Shown here one piece after another: positions 17,853 through 26,923 of a stretch of DNA of 64,000 bases (its first letter is position 1; every line of letters begins with the position of its first letter). A model generated the notes under the pieces. The model was given only the letters and a program-made list of their open reading frames with translations, was not told the DNA's origin and made no database searches. Source of the stretch: Roseiarcus sp037446355 (GTDB taxonomy: Bacteria; Pseudomonadota; Alphaproteobacteria; Rhizobiales; Beijerinckiaceae); the NCBI GenBank assembly GCA_037446355.1, contig JBBIIT010000008.1:24885-88884 (forward strand). Direction: 5' to 3'. Made by a program: the position numbers and the translations under genes.

Positions 17853-18017
17853 TTATTTGAAAGCGGCGCTGATTTCGGAATACTCGCCGCTCAATTTCGT
17901 TCCGATATTGCCGACTATCGTGACGATAGCCAGACCGATCATCGAAGCGAGCAAAGCGTATTCAATGGCCGTCGAGCCGCTGATGTCGAATAGAAACGTC
18001 TCAATATGCTTTTCCAT
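17853..18017 (-). CDS. Flp/Fap-type pilin subunit
   Basis: A 54-residue class III (type IVb) prepilin. The short leader ends in Gly14, and the mature start STAIEYALLASMIGLAIV has the Glu at position 5 and the adjacent Tyr that are diagnostic of Flp pilins; TadV-type prepilin peptidase would cut after Gly14. The rest of the protein is a hydrophobic helix plus a short polar tail ending in FK. No tad/cpa assembly genes are nearby, so it is either an extra pilin or is assembled by a distant tad locus. It is easily missed because it is short. Confidence 0.9.
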   Translation of the reverse strand: MEKHIETFLFDISGSTAIEYALLASMIGLAIVTIVGNIGTKLSGEYSEISAAFK

Positions 18018-18349
18018 GAATTCGCCCCTGACGGGATGAGGGAGGATACGCTTGTTTTTGGCGGTTCAATGTTAGCTCACGGGCAATCTACCGCCCAATT
18101 CCTACCGAAATCCGAAAATCACTCTCGAAACCCGGGGTGAATAGAGACAGCAGTATAGGTAGGTAACAAAATTATGAATCGGCGACAGGACTCACGCGTC
18201 TGTCTCGGATCCGCCCGACGGCGATAGTCTCGATTAGGCGTTAATTGATCTTTACTTTGCCATCCCGGTTTCTGCGCCGCCACAACGCTTCGGCGTCGAT
18301 CTGAAGCTCGACAGGCGGCGCTCGCGCCGCCGCCGCGTCCGCTCCTCGT
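18018..18349. promoter_or_regulatory. Region upstream of flp and downstream of maeB
   Basis: 332 bases, locally more AT-rich than the surrounding genes. TTAATTGATCTTTAC at 18241-18255 fits the CtrA pattern TTAA-N7-TTAA with one mismatch. Pilin genes in related bacteria are under CtrA control, but the site is about 225 bases from the flp start and a chance match is possible. No other feature was found. Confidence 0.3.
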
Positions 18350-20629
18350 CTATTCCCCGACGGCCTCGGCGACCGCGATCGCCGTCATGTTGACGATCCC
18401 GCGCGCCGTCACCGAGGGCGTCAGGACATGCGCGGGCTTGGCCGGTCCCATCAAGATCGGCCCGACCGGAAGCGCGTTGGCGATGACCCGGGTGAGTTGA
18501 AAGGCGGTGTTGCCCGCATCGAGATTAGGGAAGATCAGGACATTCGCCTCGCCTTCGAGGCGGCAATCCGAGATTACGCGTTGGCGCGCGATCATCGTCA
18601 GCGCCGTGTCGGCCTGCATTTCGCCGTCGACCTCGAGATCGGGCGCGCGCTCGCGCAGCAGAGCGAGCGCCGCGCGCATCTTCAGCGCCGACGGGGTGTT
18701 GGCGGAGCCGAAATCCGAATGCGAGATCAGGGCGATTTTCGGCGTCACGCCGAACCTGCGCACATGCTGGCCGCAGGCGATGGCCATGTCGGCAATCTCC
18801 TCGGCGCTTGGATCGTAACGCACGTGCGTGTCGGCGAGGAAATAGGCGCCGCTCGAAGCGATGACGAGCGAGAGCGCGGCAAAGTCCTTGGCGCCCGGCG
18901 CCATCCCGACGATGTCCTTGATATGCTTGAGGCGCGACTCGAAGCGCCCTTCCAGGCCACATATGAGCGCGTCGACGTCGCCCCGATGCAGCGCCAGCGC
19001 GCCGATGACCGAGGGCGAGGTGCGGACTACCGTGCGCGCGACGTCCGGCGTCACGCCCTTGCGGCCGGCGACCTTGAGATAAGTCGCTACGTAATCGCGG
19101 TAGCGCGGATCGCTGCGTGGATCGATCACTTCGAAATCGACGCCCGGGGTCATCGCCAGGCCATAGCGCTTTATGCGCTCCTGGATGATTTCCGGGCGCC
19201 CGATCAGCACCGGCTTGGCCAGCTTCTCCTCGAGGACGACCTGCGTCGCGCGCAGCACGCGCTCATCTTCTCCCTCGGAATAGATGACGCGCTTCTGCGC
19301 GGCGCGCGCCTTGGCGAACAGCGGCTTCATCATGAAGCCTGAGCGGAAGACGAACCGGCCGAGTTGGTCGACATAGGCGTCGAAGTCGACGATCGGGCGC
19401 CGGGCGACGCCGGTCTCCATCGCCGCGCGAGCGACCGCTGGCGCGATGCGCAGCATCAACCGGGGATCGAACGGGCTTGGAATCAGCGATGCGCGGCCGA
19501 ATGGCGAGGCTTCGCCGCCGTAGGCGCGGGCCACCACCTCTGACGGCGTCTCGCGCGCGAGCGCCGCGATCGCGCGCACCGCGGCTTTCTTCATTTCCTC
19601 GTTGATCGTGGAGGCGCCGACATCGAGCGCGCCGCGAAATATGTAGGGAAAGCAGAGAACATTGTTGACCTGGTTGGGATAGTCGGAGCGCCCGGTGCAG
19701 ATCATCGCGTCGGGGCGTTCCGCGATGGCGAGTTCCGGCATGATCTCGGGAGTCGGATTGGCGAGCGCCATGATGAGCGGATCGCGCGCCATGCGCCTGA
19801 GAAGTTCCGGCTTCAGGACGCCGGCGGCGGAGAGGCCCAGAAAAATGTCGGCGCCGTCGATGACCTCGGCGAGCGCGCGCGCCGAGGTCTCGCGCGCGTA
19901 AACCGACTTCCAGCGGTCCATCAGCTTTTCGCGACCCTTATAGACGACCCCCTCCAGGTCGCAGACGAAGATGTTTTCGCGTTTGGCGCCGAGCGATACG
20001 AGCAGATTGAGCGACGCTAACGCCGCCGCGCCGGCGCCCGAACAAACGATCCTCACCGAATCGATCGCTTTGCCCGTCAATTCGAGCGCATTGGCGACCG
20101 CCGCCGAGACGATGATCGCGGTGCCGTGCTGATCGTCGTGGAATACGGGAATGCTCATGCGAGCCTTCGCCTTTTCCTCGACGTCGAAACATTCGGGGCC
20201 CTTGATGTCTTCAAGATTGATGCCGCCAAAGGTCGGTTCGAGCGCGACGACAATATCGACAAGCTTGTCGACGTTGGTCTCGTTCACCTCGATGTCGAAC
20301 ACGTCGATGCCGGCGAACTTCTTGAACAACACCGCCTTGCCTTCCATGACTGGCTTGCTGGCGAGCGGCCCGATCGGGCCGAGTCCGAGCACGGCGGTGC
20401 CGTTGGTGAGCACCGCGACGAGGTTCTGTCGCGCCGTGAGATTGGCCGCCTCCTGCGGATCGGCGGCGATCGCCTCGCAGGCGAAGGCGACGCCCGGCGA
20501 ATAGGCGAGTGCGAGATCGCGTTGATTGCCGAGCGGCTTGGTGGCGGCGATCTCGAGCTTTCCTGGACGCGGCTCGCGATGAAAATGCAGGGCGTCGGCT
20601 CTCAGATCCGCCGTGCTTTGGCTTGACAT
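18350..20629 (-). CDS. maeB: NADP-dependent malic enzyme with C-terminal phosphotransacetylase-like domain
   Basis: Decarboxylates malate to pyruvate with NADP reduction. The 759-residue protein has the malic N-domain (LAYSPGVAFACEAI, NGTAVLGLGPIGPLASKPVMEGK), the NAD(P)-binding domain (HDDQHGTAII, CSGAGAAALA, ALANPTPEI) up to about residue 430, and a phosphate acetyl/butyryltransferase domain from about 440 to the end, which in MaeB proteins is usually regulatory (acetyl-CoA inhibition) and not catalytic. Full length. Its 5' leader can form a stem that includes the ribosome binding site (separate entry). Supplies pyruvate and NADPH, fitting the POR and Pnt genes in this window. Confidence 0.95.
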   Translation of the reverse strand: MSSQSTADLRADALHFHREPRPGKLEIAATKPLGNQRDLALAYSPGVAFACEAIAADPQEAANLTARQNLVAVLTNGTAVLGLGPIGPLASKPVMEGKAVLFKKFAGIDVFDIEVNETNVDKLVDIVVALEPTFGGINLEDIKGPECFDVEEKAKARMSIPVFHDDQHGTAIIVSAAVANALELTGKAIDSVRIVCSGAGAAALASLNLLVSLGAKRENIFVCDLEGVVYKGREKLMDRWKSVYARETSARALAEVIDGADIFLGLSAAGVLKPELLRRMARDPLIMALANPTPEIMPELAIAERPDAMICTGRSDYPNQVNNVLCFPYIFRGALDVGASTINEEMKKAAVRAIAALARETPSEVVARAYGGEASPFGRASLIPSPFDPRLMLRIAPAVARAAMETGVARRPIVDFDAYVDQLGRFVFRSGFMMKPLFAKARAAQKRVIYSEGEDERVLRATQVVLEEKLAKPVLIGRPEIIQERIKRYGLAMTPGVDFEVIDPRSDPRYRDYVATYLKVAGRKGVTPDVARTVVRTSPSVIGALALHRGDVDALICGLEGRFESRLKHIKDIVGMAPGAKDFAALSLVIASSGAYFLADTHVRYDPSAEEIADMAIACGQHVRRFGVTPKIALISHSDFGSANTPSALKMRAALALLRERAPDLEVDGEMQADTALTMIARQRVISDCRLEGEANVLIFPNLDAGNTAFQLTRVIANALPVGPILMGPAKPAHVLTPSVTARGIVNMTAIAVAEAVGE

Positions 20630-20638
20630 GCGATGTCC

Positions 20639-20690
20639 CCCTTGCTCCCGAGTCGCGACTGTTGCCGCACGCGCGGCGACGGAGCAAGGG
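20639..20690 (-). promoter_or_regulatory. Inverted repeat covering the maeB ribosome binding site
   Basis: Perfect 10-base inverted repeat: CCCTTGCTCC at 20639-20648 and GGAGCAAGGG at 20681-20690, 32 bases apart. In maeB mRNA the downstream arm is GGAGCAAGGG, which contains the likely Shine-Dalgarno sequence and ends 9 bases before the ATG at 20629. Pairing of the arms would hide the site, so a translational switch is possible; the inner 32 bases can also form a smaller stem. Confidence 0.45.
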
Positions 20691-20872
20691 CGAATTTCCC
20701 GATCGGCGCATTAGGCGCTTGCGCGATTTTCGCGTCTTGGGCCGCCGAGGTTGTGCTTTGTCGGCGAACCGGAGAATATATTCAAAGCCGATAAAAAATT
20801 GTCGAAGGTCAAGTCGGCCATGGGGAAACGTCTGGCATAAGGCGAGCGGCGCGGGGCCGCGGGGGAGGGTGA

Positions 20873-22120
20873 ATGGCTGGGGTTATCGTTGTCGGGAGCA
20901 GTGGGTTTATCGGCGGCCATGTTTTTGCCGCGCTATTGAAAGCGGGGATCGGGGCGACCGCGACGGATCGCGCCGAGTTCGATCTGTCCCGCCAGGGGCC
21001 GGACGCGCTTGCGAAGAAACTCGCCGGCGCCGAAGTGGTGGTCAATTGCGTCGGCCTCGCGCGCGACGCCCGTGTTGACAATCTCGAGTCTGTCAACGTC
21101 GAGGGCGCGCGCCGCCTCGCCGAAGCCTGCAAGCTCGCGGGCGTGAAGCGTCTCATCCATATCTCGACCTTGGGCGCCGACGTTGCCGACGCTTCGCGTT
21201 TTCAGCGCGCCAAGGGCGAGGGCGAGGCCGCCCTTGCCGCGATCCAGGGCCTCGAAATCGTCATCGTGCGCCCCTCGCTCGTGATCGGGCCCGGAGGCGC
21301 GAGCGGCGATTTCTTCAGTGCGCTCGCGGCGCTTCCGTTCCCGCCGCGCTTGGCATCGGGCGCTTGGCGGGTGCAGCCGTTGCATATCGACGAACTCGCC
21401 GAACTCGTCGCGCGGCTCACAACGACCGTCAACCCGCCCAAGATCATCGACGCCGTCGGCCCCGCCGCGATGACGACCGACGACCTCACGCGAACCCTGC
21501 GCAACTGGTTGGGGCTGGAGGCCAGGCCCTTCGTCGGCCTCTCCAAGGGCGCGCTGGGCCTGCTCGCGTGGCTGAACGAGGTCTTCGAGATCGGTCCGGG
21601 CGACCGGGAGTTCGTTTCGCTGCTCGAGCGCGGCAATGTCGCCGACCCCGCGGGAGTCACTGCGGCTCTCGGTCGTCCGCCGACGGATCTGGCCCATAGC
21701 CTCGCGCTTACGCCCTCGACGCTCGCCGATTTCTGGCGCGCGCGGCTCTATTTCCTGCAACCGCTGCTGCGGCTCTCGCTCGCCGCGCTCTGGTTTGGCA
21801 CGGGCTTCGTTTCCTTCGGCCTGTTTCCGCCATCCGAATTCTACGTGATGCTTGGCGAACTCGGTTTGAGTGGGCCCGCCGCGGAAGTCGCGCTGTTCAG
21901 CGTCGCGGGCGCGAATGTCGTGCTCGGCATATTGCTGATGGTCAAATGGCGCACTTCCTTGGTCGCCAAGGCGATGTTGGCGCTGGTGGTGTTGTTTTCC
22001 TGCGCCGCGCTGCTGCTGCCGCACGAATATTGGCTGACGCCGTTCGCGCCGATCCTGAAGAACCTGCCCATCGGCGTCGCGCTGTTGGCGCTGATCGGGA
22101 TGGAGCGCGCTAAACGCTGA
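20873..22120 (+). CDS. Extended SDR (NAD(P)-binding) protein fused to DoxX-like membrane domain
   Basis: A 415-residue two-domain protein. Residues 1-270 are an atypical extended SDR with the nucleotide loop VVGSSGFIGG (6-15), and contain HISTLGAD where the catalytic Tyr-Lys region would be, more like NDUFA9/NmrA-type binders than active dehydrogenases. Residues 295-413 hold about four transmembrane helices of the DoxX-like kind. The combination occurs as a conserved but uncharacterised family. It begins divergent from maeB. The RBBP9-like hydrolase gene follows after 42 bases on the same strand. Confidence 0.85.
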   Translation: MAGVIVVGSSGFIGGHVFAALLKAGIGATATDRAEFDLSRQGPDALAKKLAGAEVVVNCVGLARDARVDNLESVNVEGARRLAEACKLAGVKRLIHISTLGADVADASRFQRAKGEGEAALAAIQGLEIVIVRPSLVIGPGGASGDFFSALAALPFPPRLASGAWRVQPLHIDELAELVARLTTTVNPPKIIDAVGPAAMTTDDLTRTLRNWLGLEARPFVGLSKGALGLLAWLNEVFEIGPGDREFVSLLERGNVADPAGVTAALGRPPTDLAHSLALTPSTLADFWRARLYFLQPLLRLSLAALWFGTGFVSFGLFPPSEFYVMLGELGLSGPAAEVALFSVAGANVVLGILLMVKWRTSLVAKAMLALVVLFSCAALLLPHEYWLTPFAPILKNLPIGVALLALIGMERAKR

Positions 22121-22162
22121 AGGAAGTTTGCGGCGCGGCTTCGGCTCGGCTAAATCGAGGCG

Positions 22163-22699
22163 ATGCGCGCCGCCGATCTCGATCTCCTGTTCGTGCCCGA
22201 CCTCGGGTCTTTGGCGGACGATCATTGGCAGAACCGCTGGCGCGAGCGGCTTTCGACCGCTCGCTCGGTCGGCTCGATGCGCGACCACGATCTCGAGGCG
22301 TCGATCGCGGCGATCGTCGACGGGGCGAATCGAGCGACGCGGCCGATCTTTTTCGTCGCTCATTCCGTAGGGGCGCTCGCGGTCGCGCACGCCGCGCCGC
22401 AAATGGCGGGCCTCGATGTGCGCGGCGCGCTGCTCGCGGCGCCGCCGAGTGACGAAAGCCTGGCCACGCTGATCGGTTATTCGCGCCCGAGCCCGCGCGC
22501 GCCGCTGCGCTGGCCGAGTCTGCTCATCGCCAGCCGCACCGACCCGTGGGCGACGATCGAGCAGTCGCGCGCGCTCGCCCAATCCTGGGGGGCCGAATTC
22601 GTCGACGCGGGCGAATCCGGTCGCCTCGACGCGAACAGCGGCCACGGCCCCTGGCCGGACGGATTGTTGAAGCTGGCGGGTTTGCTTAAGCGGCTCTAG
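22163..22699 (+). CDS. RBBP9/YdeN family serine hydrolase
   Basis: A compact 178-residue alpha/beta hydrolase. The nucleophile elbow AHSVG gives Ser68, with Asp127 (SRTDPW) and His161 (SGHGPWP) completing the triad; the GHGPWP C-terminal motif is typical of YdeN/RBBP9 proteins. Cytoplasmic, no signal peptide. Physiological substrate is unknown for the family. It is probably cotranscribed with the SDR-DoxX gene upstream. Confidence 0.9.
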   Translation: MRAADLDLLFVPDLGSLADDHWQNRWRERLSTARSVGSMRDHDLEASIAAIVDGANRATRPIFFVAHSVGALAVAHAAPQMAGLDVRGALLAAPPSDESLATLIGYSRPSPRAPLRWPSLLIASRTDPWATIEQSRALAQSWGAEFVDAGESGRLDANSGHGPWPDGLLKLAGLLKRL

Positions 22700-22960
22700 C
22701 CCGCCGTGCGGGACGACGCCGGTGCGAGGCGGTTCACCGCGCGCAAACCGGCCTCTGTTCGGGTTCCCATCGCGCGCCGAACTCCTCGGAAGCGCATTTG
22801 CGTGTTGCTAGCGGCGACCGGAGGGATCACTGTCGGCGCCGCCGGGGATTTCATCCGGAAAATTGACGCTTGGACGCTTTTGCGACAGTTCGACGTCGCC
22901 GAGTTGTCGAGTCGCGAATCCAGGCGTCGTCGGGACGAAAACGCCACGAGGGAGGATTCG

Positions 22961-23485
22961 ATGCAACGCGAACTGATGGCCGCGCTTGTCGGCGCCGCCG
23001 CATTGGGCCTGTCCGCCGCCACTGCGGCGGACTCTCAGGTCGAACGTGGGAAATATCTGGTCTCGACTATCGGCTGCGGCGACTGCCACACCGCGGGGAC
23101 ATTCCTAGGCAAGCCGGACATGGCGCACCCTCTGGCGGGTTCGGATGTCGGCTTCACGATTCCGGGCATGGGCGCTTTTTTCGGCCCCAACCTGACGCCC
23201 GACAAAAAGACCGGTCTGGGCGACTGGACCGAAGACCAGATCGTCGCCGCCGTGACAACGGGTGTTCGCCCGGACGGGCGCAAGCTCGCGCCGATCATGC
23301 CCTACATGAATTTTGCGAACATGACCGCCGGCGACGCCAAGGCTGTCGCCGCCTATTTGAAGAGCCTGCCGCCGATCGAGCGCGCGGTGGGCGGACCCTA
23401 CGGACCTGAGGATACTCCCAAAGGCCTGGTGTTCGTCATTGTTCCGGGCGACGTCTACGCCAAGCTGCCGAAACCCAAACCTTGA
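22961..23485 (+). CDS. Periplasmic c-type cytochrome, single heme
   Basis: A 174-residue secreted cytochrome c. Signal peptide about residues 1-23 (cleavage after TAA), heme site CGDCH at residues 39-43 and a likely Met axial ligand in PIMPYMNF. The sequence resembles the small cytochromes that accept electrons from periplasmic dehydrogenases such as IorAB-type or alcohol oxidoreductases, but the iorAB genes are 4 kb away and a functional link is only a guess. The ATG at 22961 with GGGAGGA upstream decides the start; the longer in-frame extension is not signal-like. Confidence 0.9.
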   Translation: MQRELMAALVGAAALGLSAATAADSQVERGKYLVSTIGCGDCHTAGTFLGKPDMAHPLAGSDVGFTIPGMGAFFGPNLTPDKKTGLGDWTEDQIVAAVTTGVRPDGRKLAPIMPYMNFANMTAGDAKAVAAYLKSLPPIERAVGGPYGPEDTPKGLVFVIVPGDVYAKLPKPKP

Positions 23486-23513
23486 GGCGTCGAGAGCGCC
23501 GCGCGCCCGCGGA

Positions 23514-24269
23514 TCACTTCGGGTTCAAGAACGCTTCCCATTGCGCGCGCGTGCCATAGAACGCATTGCGGTCGACATGGCCTTCGATGCCCGGCACATG
23601 GCCATCGGCCTGGTATTGCCAGAATCGCCAGTCGCGCGAGCCATAGCGCACGGAGGGATGATGTTTGGTTGAGCGCACCCACATCGGATAATCCTCGAAC
23701 GCGCCGTCGGAGAGGATGGCTTCGTAGAAATCGACCGAGGTGTAGATGACCGGGCGCTTGCCGTAATGACGCTCCATTTCCTGTAGCATCACCCTCATGT
23801 CGGCGATAGCGGAGTCGCGATCGAGTTGACGATGGCAGGTTCGCGATGTCGGCGTCGCCTCGACGTCGAGCACGGGCGGCAGCGCGCCGTCCTCTACGGG
23901 GGCTTGCTGTTCGAACCAGTTGACCTCCTCCATCGGCGGGCGGCACCAATAGACGAAGTGATAGGCGCCGTGCGGAATGCCCGCCTGCTTGGCGCCCTCC
24001 CAGTTGGCCTGGAAGCGCTCGTCGGCATGGTCGCCGCCCTCGCTGGCCTTGATCCAGACGAACTTGACGCCGCTGGAGGCGACGGCGCTCCAGTCGATCG
24101 TGCCCTGGTATTTGGAGACGTCGATGCCATGGATGGGATAATCGCGCGGCTTGGGCAGATCGGCGTCGAAGTCGAACGGCCCGCCGCCCCCGCCCCCGCA
24201 GGCGGTTGTCAGCGCGGCCAGCGCCGCTATCGCGGCGGCGCGCGGCAAAAGGCGGAAATCGACCGTCAT
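23514..24269 (-). CDS. GH25 (Lys1-type) lysozyme-like lipoprotein
   Basis: A 251-residue putative muramidase. The signal peptide ends in a lipobox LTTAC (Cys24), followed by six glycines, so it should be membrane-anchored in the periplasm. The GH25 domain begins at HGIDVSKYQG (first catalytic Asp) and includes VLDVEATP (catalytic Asp/Glu region), YTSVDFYE and FWQYQADG. Likely role is peptidoglycan turnover. It is divergent from a polysaccharide deacetylase gene with 134 bases between starts; the pair may be co-regulated cell-envelope functions. Confidence 0.92.
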   Translation of the reverse strand: MTVDFRLLPRAAAIAALAALTTACGGGGGGPFDFDADLPKPRDYPIHGIDVSKYQGTIDWSAVASSGVKFVWIKASEGGDHADERFQANWEGAKQAGIPHGAYHFVYWCRPPMEEVNWFEQQAPVEDGALPPVLDVEATPTSRTCHRQLDRDSAIADMRVMLQEMERHYGKRPVIYTSVDFYEAILSDGAFEDYPMWVRSTKHHPSVRYGSRDWRFWQYQADGHVPGIEGHVDRNAFYGTRAQWEAFLNPK

Positions 24270-24403
24270 GTTTTCACATATCGCCTAGAGATTTGGCGCA
24301 AACTAGGCGGATCGGGGTAACGATCCGTTAACAGGGCGACGCTTGACCTCGGCGCCGTCGCGGGCGACGAAAGCGCCGCGAAACGTGAGAAAGTGATCCG
24401 CTG

Positions 24404-25327
24404 ATGCGATTGGCCGCCGTCCTGCTGACTTCGGCCCTCGGCCTTGGCGGCGCCAGCGGCGCCGAATGCGGGCCCGACAGGCTCGGCGTCTCGCGCGTGG
24501 TCAGCGTCGGCACGCAAGGCGGCCTGAAAGTCGGCCTCAAGACCTACGACAAGACAATTCCGCTCGCCGATCACGAGGTGATCCTGACCTTCGACGACGG
24601 CCCCGACGCGCAAACGACGCCGCAGGTCTTGAAGGCGCTCGCCGACGAATGCGTGCGCGCGACTTTTTTCGTCATTGGCCGCAAGGTCGACGATCTGCCG
24701 GTCCTGGCGCGGCGCGAGGTCGCGGAAGGGCACACCGTCGCCTATCACACCTACAGCCATCCGCAGCCGACCCTGCGTTATATGGGCGACGCGGCGGCTC
24801 GCGCCGATATTCTCAAAGGCGCGATCGCGGTCGAGCGCGACGCCTATGGCGTCGATTTTTCGGCCGGCGAGCCCAAAGACCTCGCCCAGCTTCCCATGCA
24901 CGCGCCGTTCTTTCGCTTTCCCGGCTTCGCCGACACTTCGGACCTGCGCGCCTGGTTCGCCGCCAATCGCGTCGGGATTTTCAGCGTCGATCTGTGGGCG
25001 TCCGACTGGGTCAAGATGACGCCGGACGAAGAACTCAAACTGATCCTCGGCCGGCTGGAGAAGCCGAAGCGCGGCATGTTGCTGTTCCATGACAATCGCC
25101 AGTGGACCGCCGACATGATGGCGCCGTTCCTGCGCGAACTCAAAAAGCGCGGCTACCGCGTCGTCCATATGGTCCCGGGGCCGGGCGCCGGACCGACGGT
25201 CGACGCGCCGCCCGGCTGGGTCTCGGAAACCGAACGCACCGTCGGAGCGATCAAGCCGCGCCTCGACGGCGCCGCGCCCCGGGGCGCCGCGACGCCGATC
25301 CCGGTCTTGCCGGCGCCGAGCGAATAG
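24404..25327 (+). CDS. Polysaccharide deacetylase (CE4/NodB domain), secreted
   Basis: A 307-residue exported deacetylase expected to remove acetyl groups from peptidoglycan or an exopolysaccharide. Signal peptide about 1-20. The NodB domain has the catalytic TFDDGPD (Asp64, Asp65), metal ligands His115 and His119 in HTYSHPQ, FFRFPGFAD and a C-terminal LLFHDN motif. A Pro/Ala-rich tail closes the protein. It ends upstream of a hairpin terminator shared with tRNA-Leu. Confidence 0.93.
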   Translation: MRLAAVLLTSALGLGGASGAECGPDRLGVSRVVSVGTQGGLKVGLKTYDKTIPLADHEVILTFDDGPDAQTTPQVLKALADECVRATFFVIGRKVDDLPVLARREVAEGHTVAYHTYSHPQPTLRYMGDAAARADILKGAIAVERDAYGVDFSAGEPKDLAQLPMHAPFFRFPGFADTSDLRAWFAANRVGIFSVDLWASDWVKMTPDEELKLILGRLEKPKRGMLLFHDNRQWTADMMAPFLRELKKRGYRVVHMVPGPGAGPTVDAPPGWVSETERTVGAIKPRLDGAAPRGAATPIPVLPAPSE

Positions 25328-25331
25328 GGCT

Positions 25332-25367
25332 GAAAAACCAAAACGGCGACCCCTTTTGGGGTCGCCG
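25332..25367 (-). terminator. Hairpin terminator between deacetylase and tRNA-Leu
   Basis: Perfect stem CGGCGACCCC / GGGGTCGCCG with a TTTT loop at 25344-25367. On the minus strand it is followed by TTTTGGTTTTTC (complement of 25332-25343), the right shape to end the tRNA-Leu transcript; it may also stop the deacetylase mRNA. Confidence 0.8.
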
Positions 25368-25377
25368 TGGAATCTCA

Positions 25378-25464
25378 TGGTGCGGTCAAGAGGACTCGAA
25401 CCTCCACCCCGGTTAAAGGACTAGCACCTCAAGCTAGCGCGTCTACCAATTCCGCCATGACCGC
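25378..25464 (-). tRNA. tRNA-Leu (anticodon GAG)
   Basis: 87 bases with an encoded 3' CCA. Seven-base acceptor stem GCGGTCA/TGACCGC, D-arm with TTGGTAGACGC, anticodon stem CTAGC/GCTAG with loop TTGAGGT (anticodon GAG, reading CUC and CUU), a variable arm typical of tRNA-Leu and T-loop GTTCGAGTC. All arms pair well. Confidence 0.97.
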
Positions 25465-25732
25465 AGAGCCTCGACCCATCCGGATCGAAGCGGAGGCGTC
25501 GTCTAACAAATCGGTCCGGCGATGACAAGCGCGGCATTCGGGCCAGACGCGAGAAAAGCGGGCCGCGCGGGAAAGTTGCGTCGCCTGCGCGAACCTGCTA
25601 CCTCCCGCCTCCTTCACCCGTGGAAGAACGCCCGGACAGCCAGCCGGGAGCCCGTTCGCACCACGAAACTGCAACCTGGCGCATCCGTTTCGAGTTCGCT
25701 CGAAGCGGCCGCGTCGTTTTTGGAGCAGCCAG

Positions 25733-26179
25733 ATGGCAAAGAAAATTGCCGGCTACATCAAGCTACAAGTGCCGGCGGGCGCGGCCAATCCGTCGCCGCC
25801 GATCGGTCCCGCGCTCGGTCAGCGCGGTCTCAACATCATGGAATTCTGCAAGGCCTTCAACGCGCGCACCGCGCAGATGGAGAAGGGCTCGCCGATTCCG
25901 GTCGTCATCACCGCCTACCAGGATCGTTCCTTCACTTTCGAAATGCGCCAGCCGCCGGTCACCTTCTGGTTGAAGAAGGCCGCCGGTCTGAAGATCGGCA
26001 AGAAGCCGGCTTCGGGCGCCAAGACGCCGGGCCGCGGCTTCGTCGGCAAGGTGACGCGCGCTCAGGTCAAGGAAATCGCCGAGAAGAAGATCGTCGACCT
26101 CAACTGCGACACGGTCGAATCGGCGATGAAAATGATCGAAGGCTCCGCCCGTTCGATGGGCCTCGAGGTGGTGGGGTAA
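25733..26179 (+). CDS. rplK: 50S ribosomal protein L11
   Basis: 148 residues, full length. Binds 23S rRNA at the GTPase-associated centre. MAKKIAGYIKLQVPAGAANP and the conserved PPIGPALGQ leave no doubt. GGAGC lies 9 bases before the ATG. It is followed after 3 bases by rplA. The secE-nusG genes that usually precede rplK are not here: the 268 bases upstream lead directly to a divergent tRNA-Leu, so this pair has its own promoter, which I could not pinpoint. Confidence 0.98.
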   Translation: MAKKIAGYIKLQVPAGAANPSPPIGPALGQRGLNIMEFCKAFNARTAQMEKGSPIPVVITAYQDRSFTFEMRQPPVTFWLKKAAGLKIGKKPASGAKTPGRGFVGKVTRAQVKEIAEKKIVDLNCDTVESAMKMIEGSARSMGLEVVG

Positions 26180-26182
26180 GCC

Positions 26183-26896
26183 ATGAGCAACGCTGGAAAG
26201 AGAATCCGCAAGGCGCGCGAAGGCGTCGTCCGCACCAAACTCTACGCGCTCGATGAAGCCGTGAAGCTCGTCAAGTCCAACGCCGTCGCCAAGTTCGACG
26301 AGACCGTCGAACTCGCGATCAACCTCGGCGTCGATCCCAAGCACGCCGACCAGATGGTGCGCGGCGTCGTCAACCTGCCCAACGGCACTGGCCGCGTTCT
26401 GCGCGTCGCCGTGTTCGCGCGCGGCGCGAAAGCCGACGAAGCGCGCGCGGCCGGCGCCGATGTCGTCGGCGCCGAGGATCTCGTCACGACGGTCCAGGGC
26501 GGCACGATCGACTTCGATCGCTGCATCGCCACGCCGGACATGATGCCTCTGGTCGGACGCCTCGGTAAGGTGCTCGGCCCGCGCGGCCTGATGCCGAACC
26601 CGAAAGTCGGCACCGTGACGATGGACGTCAAGGCCGCGGTCGCGGCGTCCAAGGGCGGCGCCGTCGAGTTCCGCGTCGAGAAGGCTGGAATTGTGCAGGG
26701 CTCGGTCGGCAAGGCCTCGTTCGGCGAACAGCAGCTCGCCGAGAACATCAAGGCCTTTGTCGATGCGGTCGCCAAGGCCAAGCCGACGGGCTCGAAGGGC
26801 ACGTATCTTCAGCGCGCGGCGATCTCCTCGACGATGGGCCCGGGCGTCAAACTCGACATCGCCTCACTGGCGACGCAGGCGCAAGTCGGAACGTAA
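26183..26896 (+). CDS. rplA: 50S ribosomal protein L1
   Basis: 237 residues, full length. Binds the L1 stalk of 23S rRNA and, in many bacteria, represses its own operon. Conserved segments include GRLGKVLGPRGLMPNPK and the C-terminal LDIASL. A strong terminator follows at 26924. rplJ, rplL and rpoB, often next in relatives, are absent; the next gene is convergent. Confidence 0.98.
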   Translation: MSNAGKRIRKAREGVVRTKLYALDEAVKLVKSNAVAKFDETVELAINLGVDPKHADQMVRGVVNLPNGTGRVLRVAVFARGAKADEARAAGADVVGAEDLVTTVQGGTIDFDRCIATPDMMPLVGRLGKVLGPRGLMPNPKVGTVTMDVKAAVAASKGGAVEFRVEKAGIVQGSVGKASFGEQQLAENIKAFVDAVAKAKPTGSKGTYLQRAAISSTMGPGVKLDIASLATQAQVGT

Positions 26897-26923
26897 TTGA
26901 AAAGGGCGAAAGCCCTGACGATG

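Noticed and set aside
18241..18255. CtrA binding site controlling flp
   Set aside because: One mismatch to TTAA-N7-TTAA and about 225 bases from the start; kept only as a low-confidence note.
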